NCBI RefSeq assembly: GCF_021018895.1
Contig: NC_079377.1
Location: 372,001-436,000 of the forward strand
Length of the DNA: 64,000 bases
Origin: Seriola aureovittata
Lineage: Eukaryota; Chordata; Actinopteri; Carangiformes; Carangidae
Direction of reading: 5' to 3'
Made by a program: the position numbers and the translations under genes. Shown in pieces: positions 13,519 to 25,692 of the stretch (position 1 is the stretch's first letter; each line of letters starts with the position of its first letter). The notes under the pieces are model-generated. The model was not told the origin of the DNA and did no database searches. It saw only the letters and a list, made by a program, of their open reading frames with translations.

Positions 13519-14575
13519 TATGATATGTAACTTTTCCAAATTAAAATGTCTAAAAATGACTAGACCTGTGTTCTATATTTTTTTGAGTTGTGTACTTGCA
13601 TTTTCCCAAATGTTTCCAGTAATTAGCAAACTTAGAGAAATACATTATTTTAACATGGCAACAGTCTGTGTCATTTAGTCATTAGTCTGATATCGTATCC
13701 CCTATGAGCTGGGTCTGCAATGAAGCTCAAAAATTACTTTTTTCTATTTTTATGCTACATACATACTCACTTTTTACACCTTGGGCATTTTCAATTATAT
13801 ATTTTAACCACATAAAGGTTGTTTTTTATCGTCTGGATCTGAAGTTATCAGAGAAAAAAAGCCAGGCAAATGAGAAAAAGTGAATACGTGAAACTGCTTT
13901 ATTCGTTTACTGGTTTTAATCCCCTGGTCTGTTTGTTATGGAGAGGATGGCTCTTTGCGGATCATTCAGATCAGGTCAAGTCAGGGAGGGAGAGAGAGAG
14001 AGAGAGGGGATGACATGCAGATCACAAGGCGGACTGGATGCAGATAGGACTATGCCTTTGTAGTATGCGCTCTACCAGGTGAGCAGCTCAGGGTGCCCTG
14101 AATTACTGATTTTTTAAAGTGAAACTGCTTCATTCAGTGTTTCTACTGGTTTTAATCCTCTGGTGTGTTTGTTATGGAGAGGACACCTCTGTGGATAATT
14201 CAGCTGCTGGTAAAAACCTGCTGAACATCTGGTTCATAAGTTATCACAGAAACAATCACAATAAAGCTTAGCATCAATGTCAGATCCAACTCTTCCCTGA
14301 GTCTCTGTCCTCCGTACAGCGTCGCTCAAACACTGACTCTAAATGTGAAACTGCTTTATTCAGTGTTTGTAACAGTTATGATTACTGGGTCTGTTTGATT
14401 TCCTGAACCACTGACACTGAAGGAGTCCAAACCGGGAGGAGCTTACGGTAATGGTGGTGAAGACAACAACTCCCATGATCCCATGCTATTTTATGACATA
14501 ACCAAACGCCATTTTTTCTCATTGTTTTGATTGAGAGACCCCTAGAGGCAGAAGTTACAGACTGTGCATTTAAAA
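13519..14575. repeat. Unclassified dispersed repeat with three internal copies
   Basis: This resembles a repeat common in spiny-rayed fishes, starting near TATGATATGTAACTTTTCC and ending near GTTACAGACTGTGCATTT. A roughly 85-base module beginning GTGAAACTGCTT occurs at 13888, 14119 and 14345. Its shared core, ACTGGTTTTAATCC followed by CTGGTNTGTTTG, is clear in copies 1 and 2 and degraded in copy 3. A SINE lies between copies 1 and 2. Confidence 0.5.
13975..14100 (-). repeat. tRNA-derived SINE fragment
   Basis: On the minus strand the sequence reads GCTCACCTGGTAGAGCGCAT (A-box-like tRNA start), a degenerate B-box region, and then CTGCATGTCATCCCCTCTCT. The last piece matches the body of a fish tRNA SINE whose better copy lies at 49381. 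The tail is lost. Confidence 0.55.
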
Positions 14576-17500
14576 TATCCTAAAATAATATATAAACACT
14601 ATATATGAGTATGTTTTTAAACAAGTTAAAAGTTTTTTCTTTTTTGTCAACTGATATACTGGTAAATAAAACTGTAAAAAACATCAAATTAAACTTGACT
14701 AAAACTTTAATTACTAAATTAAACTAAAATGAAAAAAGCTGACTAAAATAAACTTGTTTAAAAAAAAAAGGATGAGGTTGACTAAAGTAGTATGACTAAA
14801 AATAACACAGCCGAGTCTTTCAAGTGCCCCTAATTACAACTGAACTCTGAATGCGATATGTGACCTTTTGCAAATGAGCTACTTCAATTTTAACAACTAC
14901 TCCCCCTTCCCCACTGCAGCCAGCTAAAAATCTGATTCTCAACTGCACTCCTAAGAATGCCTCTGAAAAGTGCTGTTGTTGGCCAGTAGCCCAGGTCTGT
15001 TAACATAAGAGCATGTTCCCTGTGGATTTACTAAATTGCTCCAATACCCACAAGATGTCTGGAGCAAAGCAACAAAGACCTCATAGACACAGTTTTGCCT
15101 GTATTTTGTTTCCTGTAAACAGCCATTATACAATAAATGTATCTTAATGACTCACATTAGCTTAGCTTTCAAAGCAGACCAGGGCTATGACCGTGGTCAC
15201 AAGGGCTGAAGAGCAGTAAACTTTTTATTTTGGGTGCATTACTTTTGGGCTTGTGTCAAAAATGGGGGTTTATGGTAACAGGTTAACAGAGCTGATCTGG
15301 TGACACAGAAGCAGTGTATATGCCAAAGAAAGAACTGCTGGTCATTACATAATGTGCTTTTGGTTGATGCGATTCACTCATCAGAAAAACAATCAAACAA
15401 TCTCTAAACAATCAAAACCTTGTTTATGTGTCAAAACATGAAAAGTCAGTCACTAATGAATTAAACCTTTTCACCGGTGCTTCAAGACTTAGATGCCAAA
15501 TGTTTTGATGTTTTGATAAAAACCTGAACGACTTTAGAGAAACTGCAGAAAATATACACTTAAAAATGACACAACACTGTACTACAGTTACAACAGTAAC
15601 ATTTTGGAAAAATAACAATATTCTGTTTCAACATACCATTGGTGTTTATTGTACTGTGTACATTTCAACCTCACAGCAGATTACTGTACTGTCACTTTAG
15701 AACGCTGTATGGAGATATACAAGCCTATGAAAAACAGAGATTCAGAACATGGTAAATCCAAAATATTACTATACTGAAAAAAGCGTTTGGCATTTGATGC
15801 AAATACTTGATTTTTAGATATTTTTACTGTGTGATATTTTCAATGCAGTGTTTCATTTTGCAGCAAATTTGTGGTACTTTGCATTTTGTGTGCAATTTAT
15901 GGACTGGTGTGCAGAGTTTTGAAAAAATAAGAAAATATGTGAAAGCAGTTGAAAAAAAAACTGTATTTGTACATTCATAAAAATCACCTGCTGTAGCTAG
16001 GGGAGACAAATAACGAATGTACAAACTCGGATGAGAAATGCATCATCACAATGAGAAAATGTCTTTAGTAGTAGACTATGTGCGGACACGAAGAAGGAGG
16101 CTTGTACAAATACAATGAAAAATGCTTATTTGTGTGGGAAATGATGAACTGTTTTGAGAACTGCATTTAGATGTGTGAGAATGATTTTTCTGAGAAAAAC
16201 TGTAATAAGACACTTGTGTGTTTCTGATCATTCAGACTCTATAACCTCACAGGTCGTCTGTGCAGCAGCTTAGATGGATTCATTTGCTGTGTGAAACCAT
16301 CACTGTTGTTTATTTTATCAATTACAGTTCTGTCTGACAACCTTAACCAAATGTTTATTATTGTAACCATGATGACCAAGGTCCTCCCCTTATTTGAACC
16401 CAAACCACACCCTTTGCTTCCACCTAACTGAGTAGTTTTTTTGCCTAAATCTAACCAAACTGACTGCTCCACAACCCATAAGTAAAAAACAATGGGGAAA
16501 TGCCATAAAGTTTTCTTTAATGGTGATGGAATGATCAAACTGTAGACACAGAATGAGAGACTGAATGTGTAGAGGAGCAGTGGACCTTAGTGAATGCTGT
16601 GATGCAGAATTTGTTCATTGAGTGTTAAACGAGGGCTCCTAGGCTGTTGCTACAGCAGTAACAGTGTGAAACTGAAAGTGAGATATTCACATTGAAACAG
16701 GAAGCATTTTGTTTGGAATGATTCATTTTGTCTAAAGCTGTAAACTTTTCCATCTCTAGCTGCAGATTTGTGCTAATTACCAGTAGAAATTTACTTAACA
16801 CCATAATGTGAACAATCATACTGAGACATCAGCTCAGCCAGTGGTTAAAGATAATACTGATGCCTGTAAGCTGTAAGTTGTTTTGCTGCAAATTTAAGCA
16901 CCATCTGGAAAACAACTCAGCTGTCCATGAGAATAACATCTGACTTTGAAAATGAAGCTGAGGTGCATGTGTGTTTGGTGGTCTTCATCCAATGCAAACA
17001 AATGTTTTGCATTCTCATACTTCAGTATCTAACCCCCAGTTCCTCTGCTTTAAGTGTATGAAGAAGCTTTCTGCCCATGCATCACAGACCAGTGCTGGTT
17101 GACACTAGAACAGGATTAACTGATCCATATGTTGTGAATTGATCACATACGAACATGAGACTAACATAAAATGAGATAAAACTTTATACATTTCTTTTTC
17201 TTTTTAAATGACAATTAGTTAGATGTTAACTGTAGAGATTTGACAGGTCAAAAAAACATGATCAGCCAGACATTCAGCTTGTAAACCTCCAGGTTAGCAA
17301 AACTTATTTGGAAAACAAAATCAACGCACACAGAACAATTATGACCCAAACTCTGTGTTGTAAATATCAACCACAGTTTACAGACCCACTTCTTGCTGCA
17401 GTTTTGACTGGCTGTAATTATAGTAGTTGTATGGAGTTTAGATATAGTGCTTTAGATGATCTGACTAAACTAAAACAGGTCTGATTGACGTCTGCTGGGA

Positions 17501-19734
17501 AAACAAATCAGAGCCTGTTTGAACAAAAATGGCCACAAGCCTCGATTAGTTTAGTTTGCTTGTTTGTCTTTTGTTGTTGTTTCTGAAATAGCATTAAAAG
17601 AGTCGTGACTCAGGGGGAGTGACAGATTCTATTTGAATAAACAGCAATGTTATACATTTACTTTTGCTTTTGCATCTAACCTTATTAAATTCTGACTAAC
17701 CATTCACATTTAAAAAAAAACGTCAGTTTATTTGAATAATGCCTGTTTGTGTTTGTCTGTTCTTTCAGAGATGTGCAGTCCATGTATTGAAACACAACAA
17801 AACACAGAAAAGTCTTATTCATGTAAATTTTAAACCCTGTTTAACCCTGTGTGGCTGCAGAACTGTGCCAATACAGCTACACTCAATTTGGAACCCCTTT
17901 TTCCTATAAGAAGCAGCTAAGCAGTAATTGGAGTTGGGTGGTTGGGGTACACTTGGGGAAGGTCAGATTCAATTACATCTAATTTCACCTTGCCGTATTC
18001 ACTATCATACTTTTATTTGGAAATCCTGCTGGATTGCAGTCAGTTCTAGTCCGATTCACACAAATATGCACTGAATGTGCCAACATGAAACAAGACACAC
18101 TGGAGCCTCACTCTGGAAAATATATCTTTGTGCCATCATGCAAAAGACAAGTAAAAAAATTTTTCTTGACGGTTTTTTGTTTGATTTGAAATCAACTTCT
18201 TTTGTTCACAGATGTTCATGAGCTGAATTGTAAATCTGAACATGCTGAGTAAATGCCGTCTGCACACACAAATGCACACTCTATCTTTATTTGCATTTCT
18301 CAAATTCAATCCTCAAGAAACAGTTGGCTGTGAAAACTTTCCAAGCAATATGCTAACAAGTTTAGGATGTGATTGGTGCTGAGAGTGTATGTTGTGTTCA
18401 AGCTGGAACAGTGGGGGCGAGAGGAGATCAGGTGGCTGAACACTCACTACAACGCTAGCTATGAGGAAACCAGATGGTGTATTTTCCTCATTCATCCACT
18501 GCAATCACCTCCTTCAGACGTACTTTCTCCCGACTGTAAAATGTGATCATAACCAAATGGAACCAGGAGCGGTTTGAGGGTCTGTCGAGATCTGGGGCTT
18601 AACCCTGAAATCTCTTAACCCTCTAACTCTAAGAGAATACTTTGATTAATAAATATTTTAATATTCTACATTAAATTATTATCATCATTATTATTTTAAC
18701 TTCAAACACACACTTAACTATCAAAACACAACTTTTGAAAAACTGGTAAGTGATTGTAGCCTGATAATCTGACTGAACTGCTATTTTATTTAATCTAATT
18801 GATTTAATGTGGTTTACCATTCGGAACAAAAAATTCTGTATGAAAAATCTGCATAATTTAAAATGCCACCACATTGCACATTACAACAAGTAAAATTTGC
18901 AACTGCCAAACTTTTCTGAAAGAAAAGCTGATAAATGAACCGTGATTCAGCTGCCACTTATTGTCTAGACTTCATGCAGCATCCTTACGCCACCGTCATC
19001 CACACCTCTCTCTAACGTCACACCACACACCACAACATGCTCATGTTAGCACTTCTCTGAGGGAAGTTGTATGGTTGCATGGTTCGCTGATGATCACCCT
19101 ATGCTAGCATAGTGATCATAAAATACAATACGTCTGTATCTTTTGTGTTTTTCTCTTCTTTTAATCATTGCTCTTCCTCCTCTTTAACTGACAGTATCTG
19201 TCTCTCTGCCTCTGGCTGCCACATTGCTCCAAGTATGGCCACACACTGGCAGCTGCACTGTAAACTTATCACCAACGAAGAAAGGGGATCTGCTGTGCTC
19301 TCTTCCTGTCAGCACAGATGTCAAGGTGAACTTGGGGGACTCCTTAAATAACCGGCTCCAAGACCCTGGGAGCCCCCACCCCACTCCCTCACCCCCCGTC
19401 AGCTGCACAGATTACAGGAAGCCTCTTGTTTACAAGGGTATCATAGGGTTTCTTTTTTTGCTACAACCATATATACAGCAAAAGGAATACTTATACAGGG
19501 TATTTTCTGGATCACCTGCATGGATAATGTCAATTTCATTTCTGTTTAATTTTAGCATGAAAAGATCTGGGACCTCTTATTAAAAATCAGTATGGGTATA
19601 TCGCTCTCAGAAATAATTCAATATGGACCATAATCAGATAATGAGGACCATGACGTGGTTAAAGATTTCAAATTACTATTCACACAGTGAAGAATGAACT
19701 TTCTTGCTCATGATACGGATACATTTTTTACATT
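14576..19734. other. Intronic sequence, no gene recognised
   Basis: Five kilobases without a supported gene. The stretch 16330-16480 carries GCCTAAATCTAACCAA-type sequence found in dispersed fish repeats. Nothing else can be named. Confidence 0.5.
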
Positions 19735-20868
19735 AAAGCTGCAAGCAGTGATGAACGGGCCCTTGCACTCCTGCTCACCTCCTGGTGGGCTTGCAGTGTG
19801 CCATCTAAAGCAGTCGCACATCGTAAGGACCGACGGACACTGTGTTCACGGGGTAAGATTTATTGCACAGACTGTTCGACAGCAGAAAAGATTTAAAGCA
19901 TTTTATATGCATTCTTAATTGTGTGTACTAGGTGGAGGCAGAGACCTCGCAATAGGCACACTTCAGGCCCTGTATCAGACCTTACACTGAAAATGTCACA
20001 TAAATTAAATGATTGTCACACAAGAGATAATTTCTGTTTCCAGTAGGTGGCGCTGTGAATGTCTACAGTGTGAGACTGTACCCTGACCACATTTGGAGAA
20101 GATTGGACAAAGTATGCCAGAATTATAACCACTTCCTTTTTCAGAATTCTGCATATTGAGGTGGTGCTATGAGTATTTCTAAATATGAGCATGTATATGT
20201 GTTTCGGGTGGGTCTCTTGTCTAACCTATAAGGTTTGGGGGCGGTTTGGAACATTCATCCATCCATTTTCTACCGCTTATCCTCTAGTAGGGTCGCGGGG
20301 GGGCTGGAGCCGATCCCAGCATCTTTTCGGGCGAGAGGTGGGGTACACCCTGGACAGGTCACCAGTCCATCACAGGGCAAACACATAGAGACAGACAACC
20401 ATTCACACTCACAGCCACGCCTATGGTCAATTTAGAGTATCCCATTAGCCTAGTCCCCATTTGCATGTCTTTGGACTGTGGGAGGAAGCCGGAGTACCCG
20501 GAGAGAACCCACACAGGCACGGGGAGAACATGCAAACTCCACACAGAAAGATCCCATCGCCGAGCCGGGACTCGAACCCGGAACTTTCTTGCTGTGAGGC
20601 GACGGCGCTAACCACTGCACCACCGTGCAGACCAGTTTGGAACATGTGTGTTGGAATGAGAGCGAGTGAAATTTTCCTGGTGAAGGATATCAGATGTAAA
20701 TTTACACCAGGTCTGACACGTGTGCAAAGTGTCCTGACTTTTCGAGCATGGGAAAGCCCTCTAAAAGGCGATTTACTTTAGGTAAGGAAAATAATAATAA
20801 GAATAATAATAAACAGCGAGGTTTCAATAGGGTCCTCGCACGGCTTGTCAGTACTCGGGCCCTAAACT
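19735..20868 (+). repeat. Dispersed repeat (AAAGCTGCAAGCAG...CGGGCCCTAA) split by a SINE
   Basis: The start (TTAAAGCTGCAAGCAGTGAT, GAACGGGCCC) and the end (GGGTCCTCGCACGG...CTCGGGCCCTAA) are those of a repeat very common in teleost noncoding DNA. The body contains AGGTGGCGCTGTGAA and GAAGATTGGACAAAG blocks. It is noncoding. A minus-strand SINE interrupts it at 20255-20634. Confidence 0.6.
20255..20634 (-). mobile_element. DANA/mermaid-like tRNA-derived SINE, full length
   Basis: On the minus strand it starts with a pol III promoter. The A box lies in GGTGGTGCAGTGGTTAGC and the B box in GGGTTCGAGTCC. The conserved body follows (GTGTGGAGTTTGCATGTTCT and CCACAGTCCAAAGACATGC), and the element ends in GGATAAGCGG with ATGGATGGATG-type units. 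An 11-base direct duplication, GTTTGGAACAT, flanks it exactly at 20244-20254 and 20635-20645, so both ends are defined. The host sequence is the dispersed repeat at 19735-20868, which is therefore older. Confidence 0.88.
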
Positions 20869-21697
20869 GTGCTTCAATTACAATTACGCATGATTCAAAT
20901 CAGTTGCTATTCAACAAGAATAAACTCAGATTTACTTTTAGTTTTTAGTATAAAGCCGAACCAACACAAGTTAACGTGGGCAGTGACACACTTAAGGCTC
21001 AAATGATGTTGGATGTCCTGGTGGCTTCAGGGTTTAAGGCGTTGTCTGTGTAATAATAACATCCCCTTTGATGCATGTCTTCCCACATCTCTGTCTTGGC
21101 AACACTATCCACAAAATTAAAAGGCAAATAATCCCATCAAAATCCCATGCCTGTGTACACCATGTTCAAGTCAGATCATCACCCCATCATATATATGGAA
21201 GGTACTGCAGTAATTTCAGCTCTTAGAGTTTAAGTCTGTTTCCAAGGAGAATGTTTTCTACATGAAAATGCTCAGTATTGTTTACCTCACCTCGTAGGTC
21301 ATTGTCACCCATCTAAATTAGGTATTTTCAACAATAGTAAATAATGACTTCAGGTACTGACTTCAACTAGGAAAAGTTTGTGGAAAATCTACTTTGGAAG
21401 GTTAGATGTTATAGGAATAGGTAGAAAGATAACAAAGATAAGAAAAGATGACTTTTTGCAAGTTTCACTTGGTTTGGATCTGTGCTAATGTATCATTGTC
21501 TCACATCATAATTTTTCAATATGTACCAGTTCATCTTTACACCCCTAGAAATCAAATGTGGTCTAATATGTTTTATAGGGACATGTAGTTCAACAGGTAT
21601 CTCTTTCTGTGCTGCTACTCTACCTCACCCATTAAATACAGTACACACACACACACACACACACACACTGACACACACACACACACACACACACACT

Positions 21698-21742
<45 letters not shown>

Positions 21743-22892
21743 GCTTGCAGCTCTCTTTGATCCCAGGCTGTGGTCTGTCAGCTGGCAGACTGCTGGGAAT
21801 ACTCTGAGTGCCCAGAGATCCAGCTCGTCTGCAGCAGCAGCACCACCTCTCAGTTCAGGGTTTGTACCATGACCAATAAAAAGTCACATTGTTCTTGCAT
21901 AGCACTGTCTACACAGGTTGTCCTCCTGTCCTAACCACTGCGCTATTTGCTATTTACATCACACACAAGTACAGCTAAGCTCCTCTGGCTTTATCATGAA
22001 ATAGCTGAGAACAGAGTCTGTTCTGTTGTAAGAAGACAGTTTTAAAAATTTTTTGATGGAGATTGTGAGAAAAAAATACTATGGATCAGCTATAGTCTGT
22101 TTGTCTGTTTCTCCATCTATCCTGTCAACCTATCCTGTTTGGCACCTGTGATCAGGTTTTCATGTCATGTCTGGTAATTTTGCATAAAGTAAACTGAGTC
22201 ATTTAAAGGGGGGACTGGGGCTCTACCTGAATCTTAATTTTCCACAACAAATCTGATTCCCCAGTTTCGGGTTGGGGGTGTAATGTCCATGGTCTGTTAC
22301 AGTTAGGTCTGTAGTTATAATCAATAATATAATAATTAATTATTATAATATAATTTTGAGAAAGGCACTCCATGCTATTATATTCTTAGTGTACAGTGAC
22401 GCATCTTTGATGTTTCAACTCACAATATAATACAATATAATGTATACGTGTGAGATGTTTGAATCACTGATGTTTAGGGAAGAGCCCCAAGGGGACTTCC
22501 CTTATTCTTGGGGCAAACATAACCCTAACCCTTTGCCCATATTTCAGGTAATGTTAAATTCAATCTAAATGACTACAAGGCAGTGGACATATAGTGAGCC
22601 TAGGTCTGTTGGCCTCCTGGGGCAAGTGGCCATTTTTGGCCTGGTAGGTGATCCATTTTAGATACTGACAGAAGTGAAGCTGACCATACAGAAGGAATCA
22701 GTGGTGTGTTACTTAAAGAGGAAGCGTCACTTGCCCCTGCTGCAGTCCTGACAAATTAATAAACATTCAATATCAAGCTGAATGTCAGTCACCTGAAACT
22801 ATAACCACAACAATCAATGACTCTTTTGTCGCCCAGATAATGTGGGTAAATGCTGTCCTATCGTGACATGCATGATGGCCAAACACAACCTA

Positions 22893-22896
<4 letters not shown>
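20869..22896. other. Intronic sequence, only simple repeats recognised
   Basis: Contains the AC microsatellite listed separately and CCTAACCCT-like text near 22.52 kb. No gene or transposon end was recognised. Confidence 0.5.
21643..21736. repeat. (AC)n microsatellite with two CTGA interruptions
   Basis: About 94 bases of AC, broken twice by ACTGAC with 28-base spacing, a small higher-order period. The translated frame over it is an artefact. Confidence 0.95.

Positions 22897-22955
<59 letters not shown>
22897..22955. repeat. (GT)n microsatellite
   Basis: About 29 GT units, followed by degenerate GTGTGTCTC units. Frames across it on both strands are artefacts. Confidence 0.95.
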
Positions 22956-22956
<1 letters not shown>

Positions 22957-23555
22957 GTGCGTGTGTGTCTCCTGGGTGTGTGTCTCGTGGGTGGGTCACA
23001 GTTCTGAATGGGATGGGAAATGAACTATGCCAGCCATGCCAGGCTGCCAAACTGCCAAACTGCCCATCTGACAGGGAGTGGATGGAAGGGATTGGGGGGT
23101 TAGAGCGGTGGGGTCAGATTACATGCTTCTGTTCTCCCCCATTGCTTCCCCTGGTATCCCAGCCAGGTAAACTGTCAAAGCCCACTTCCTCCCTCAGAAG
23201 CTGCAGTCTTTAAGAGGCCTTAGAGACTTTATAATGGGTGTGTATTGCATAGAATGTTCAGAGCTAGAGTAGATTACATCATTATGGGAGAAGCTCTAGA
23301 ACTCTGAAAAAATTCTGTGTATCTCATCCTTACTTCCACATATTTCAGTCTTCACACATCACGGTTTCCTCAAAGGTAGTTTGTGCTTTGTAGAAAATAT
23401 CTACATAAGCACAGAGACTCACAGAATTTGAATAGTGAGCCTCAAAGTGATGGGAGTCAGTCAGTCTCTATTTTATTCAGATATTCCTTAAAATGAGTGA
23501 GTAAGCTCAGTGCGAAGACAGAGTGAGATTCTTTTGAAAAAAAAAGACGATTACA
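22956..23555. other. Intronic sequence, nothing recognised
   Basis: No coding or repeat motif could be named. Confidence 0.5.
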
Positions 23556-24291
23556 TTAGGTGTCAATGAGAGTGAGACAGGTATTGCTGCCGGACTCGGC
23601 ACCCCCGTTTAAATTTTGTGCAGACCCTGCCTGTCAAAGTTACATTTTATGAATCCCAACAACTATGTTTACATTTTCAGAAAGAATTATTTGTCTCCTT
23701 TTTACGGGTTGGCCGTGAGCTCGAGTTAAAAATAAAAATAAAGGTTATTTATTACTGCTTCACGCACTCTAGCCAACTTTCACTCTAACTTTAAAGAAAA
23801 AGTGATTTGCACTCCTCCTTTGAGTGCTCCCAGTTTGAAAAGTTTACATGTTATGTGAAAACAGTTCCCGTCTTTTTGAGAGAGCAGAGGTTTTCCTCCG
23901 TTTTATAGTTTGAATCACATTTCTACGTGCAGGTATGAGAGAGCTGGGTGACTCAGAAAAAAGGTGCAATTTTGGAGAAAAAAGGTGAAATTTTGTAGGT
24001 TTCTAAAGAAAATTCCAATGCATTCCTAATGCATTATTTATTCCCAGTTTTTTGGGAATAACTTTGGGAAAAATTGGAATTTTAACACCAAAAGTCATAG
24101 CACCTCTTTCGGGATCAAGACGCACGTTTTGATGTATATATTACCGGGGTTTTCTCAAAGCTGCGGGACGAGTTCCGCGCCAAAATTTGGCGGAAGAATA
24201 ATAAACCCGAAGGAGAATATTAATAGTGGCACTCCTCTCAGCTATTCTAGCTGTAGAGGAGTGCCTCGGACCTGAGCACCCGTGGCACTAA
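23556..24291. mobile_element. Non-autonomous TTAG...CTAA element with TTACA duplication
   Basis: A 736-base noncoding element. It begins TTAGGTGTCA and ends TGGCACTAA, so the termini are short imperfect inverted repeats (TTAGGTGTCA / TTAGTGCCA). The 5-base direct duplication TTACA lies at 23551-23555 and 24292-24296. The 3' part contains ACTCCTCTCAGCT...AGCTGTAGAGGAGTG, an inverted pair next to the end. The style matches the element at 55361-56366. No transposase is encoded. Confidence 0.65.
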
Positions 24292-24447
24292 TTACAGTTC
24301 AGACTAGACAGTACAACAGTAAATACAGCAGCAGACATTTGTATTTACTTTAAGCTTTGAGCTACAGGAAATGTTCAACCATCATAGTAGTTCTCCCATA
24401 GATTGCAATATAAATTCAGAAGCTGATAGCAAACAGCAGGTCTCAGG

Positions 24448-24525
24448 TCTCAGCAGGTGGTACTAACGCAATATCCGGGCAGAAATGGACAAACCTGATT
24501 CTTATTGGCTAATTGGACTCATGCT
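24448..24525 (+). repeat. Direct repeat copy A
   Basis: About 78 bases starting TCTCAGCAGGTGGTACTAAC and containing GGGCAGAAATGGACAAA and ATTGGCTAATT. It is matched by copy B at 25596-25672. Confidence 0.8.
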
Positions 24526-25595
24526 TGAGAGTAAGTGGTAAGAGTTAATGAGAGCATGTATAAGGCAAATCAGCACTGTGTATGTGTGTGTGCTTGTATG
24601 TGCATGTGCCCCCCCCCCACCACACACACACACCACCATTTTTATCACTGAAGGTAGGCTAAATAACAGATACACCTCTGTATAATGTAATATACACTAC
24701 ATCCTCCACAGTGATCAATTGAATCAACAACTGTCGATAACTATTTTAATAATAAATTACCAACTGAGTATATTAGTAATTATCAGGTGTATGCTCAGGC
24801 TCCAAAGTGCCTAACTACGATTAATTGGTTGATTTTGTTGCTGTTCTCACCTGGGAACTGATATTTCTGGTAACCTGAAGATGTTCTTTAATTTTATAAT
24901 TTTATTATATATTATTATTATCACCCTATAACCTGTTTTACCCCTCCCTCCCCATTTTCAAATGTAACACAGTAACACGTTTACTCAGAAACATTTTAAC
25001 TGACTTTGTTTTTTTATCTGAGAACATTTTTACACAGTGATTTACTTCTATTGATGTCTTTTCACCAATACTAGTGACGCTGTTCACATGGTGACGTGCT
25101 GACGTCAGTGTGGTGTCTCATCTCCTCGTCAGTTTCTGTTACTGGAAGGGGGTTTATTGCTGCTCTGTCTGAACACAGTTAATGTTGCTGTTTTCTTCAT
25201 TTCATCATTTTATTTTGTCCTGTATCACCCAGTTTTGGTCTCATTCTGATATCTTTTAAGGTTTTTGAGGATATCCCCACAAAGTGCAGACTGGGCTGTC
25301 CAAAACTCATGTTAAACTGAGCTCTGAGCTCTGAAGCTCTTGCCCTCAACAGAGTTGAAGGGAGTTTCAAAACTGCAATAAAACTTCAGCTCTTAACTGT
25401 AGGTAAGATATCAATCTCTTTATTGAAACCTTGGGACAACCGTGGTGAGGTGATCTTTTCAATAGGACTTTTAGTTTTCCCTCTGATCCAATTTTTGGAC
25501 ACAACTTTCATCTTAAAAGCTGTTGTCTGCCTAGGGAGACAGAGGGGGGATTGTGTGTGCCCCCCTGGTGGTCACAGTCACCATAGCAACCAGTG

Positions 25596-25672
25596 TCTCA
25601 GCAGATGCTACTGACAATTATTGGGCAGAAATGGACAAAGCTGATACTGATTGGCTAATTAGACTCATTAAC
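25596..25672 (+). repeat. Direct repeat copy B
   Basis: Contains GGGCAGAAATGGACAAA and GATTGGCTAATTAGACTCAT as in copy A, with a dozen or so differences. It ends 20 bases before the Ty3/Gypsy insertion site. Probably two members of an unnamed repeat, or an old duplication. Confidence 0.8.
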
Positions 25673-25692
25673 TATAAGCCTTTTAAGTCAGG

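Larger units (their letters stand above)
24297..25692. other. Spacer between two mobile elements
   Basis: Contains the two direct-repeat copies and a short C/CA tract at 24609. No gene was recognised. Confidence 0.5.

Noticed and set aside
20423..20781. Zinc-finger-like or other coding frames over the SINE
   Set aside because: Frames are readings of SINE and repeat sequence; tRNA promoter boxes and flanking duplications explain the region.
21521..21760. 79-residue frame rich in His-Thr
   Set aside because: Translation of an AC microsatellite.
22814..23213. Overlapping frames on both strands with His-Thr or Cys-Val runs
   Set aside because: Translation of the GT microsatellite.
23140..23215. 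Possible collagen exon on the minus strand
   Set aside because: Contains CCTGGCTGGGATACC, but glycine spacing breaks after two codons and there is no acceptor/donor pair in the right phase.
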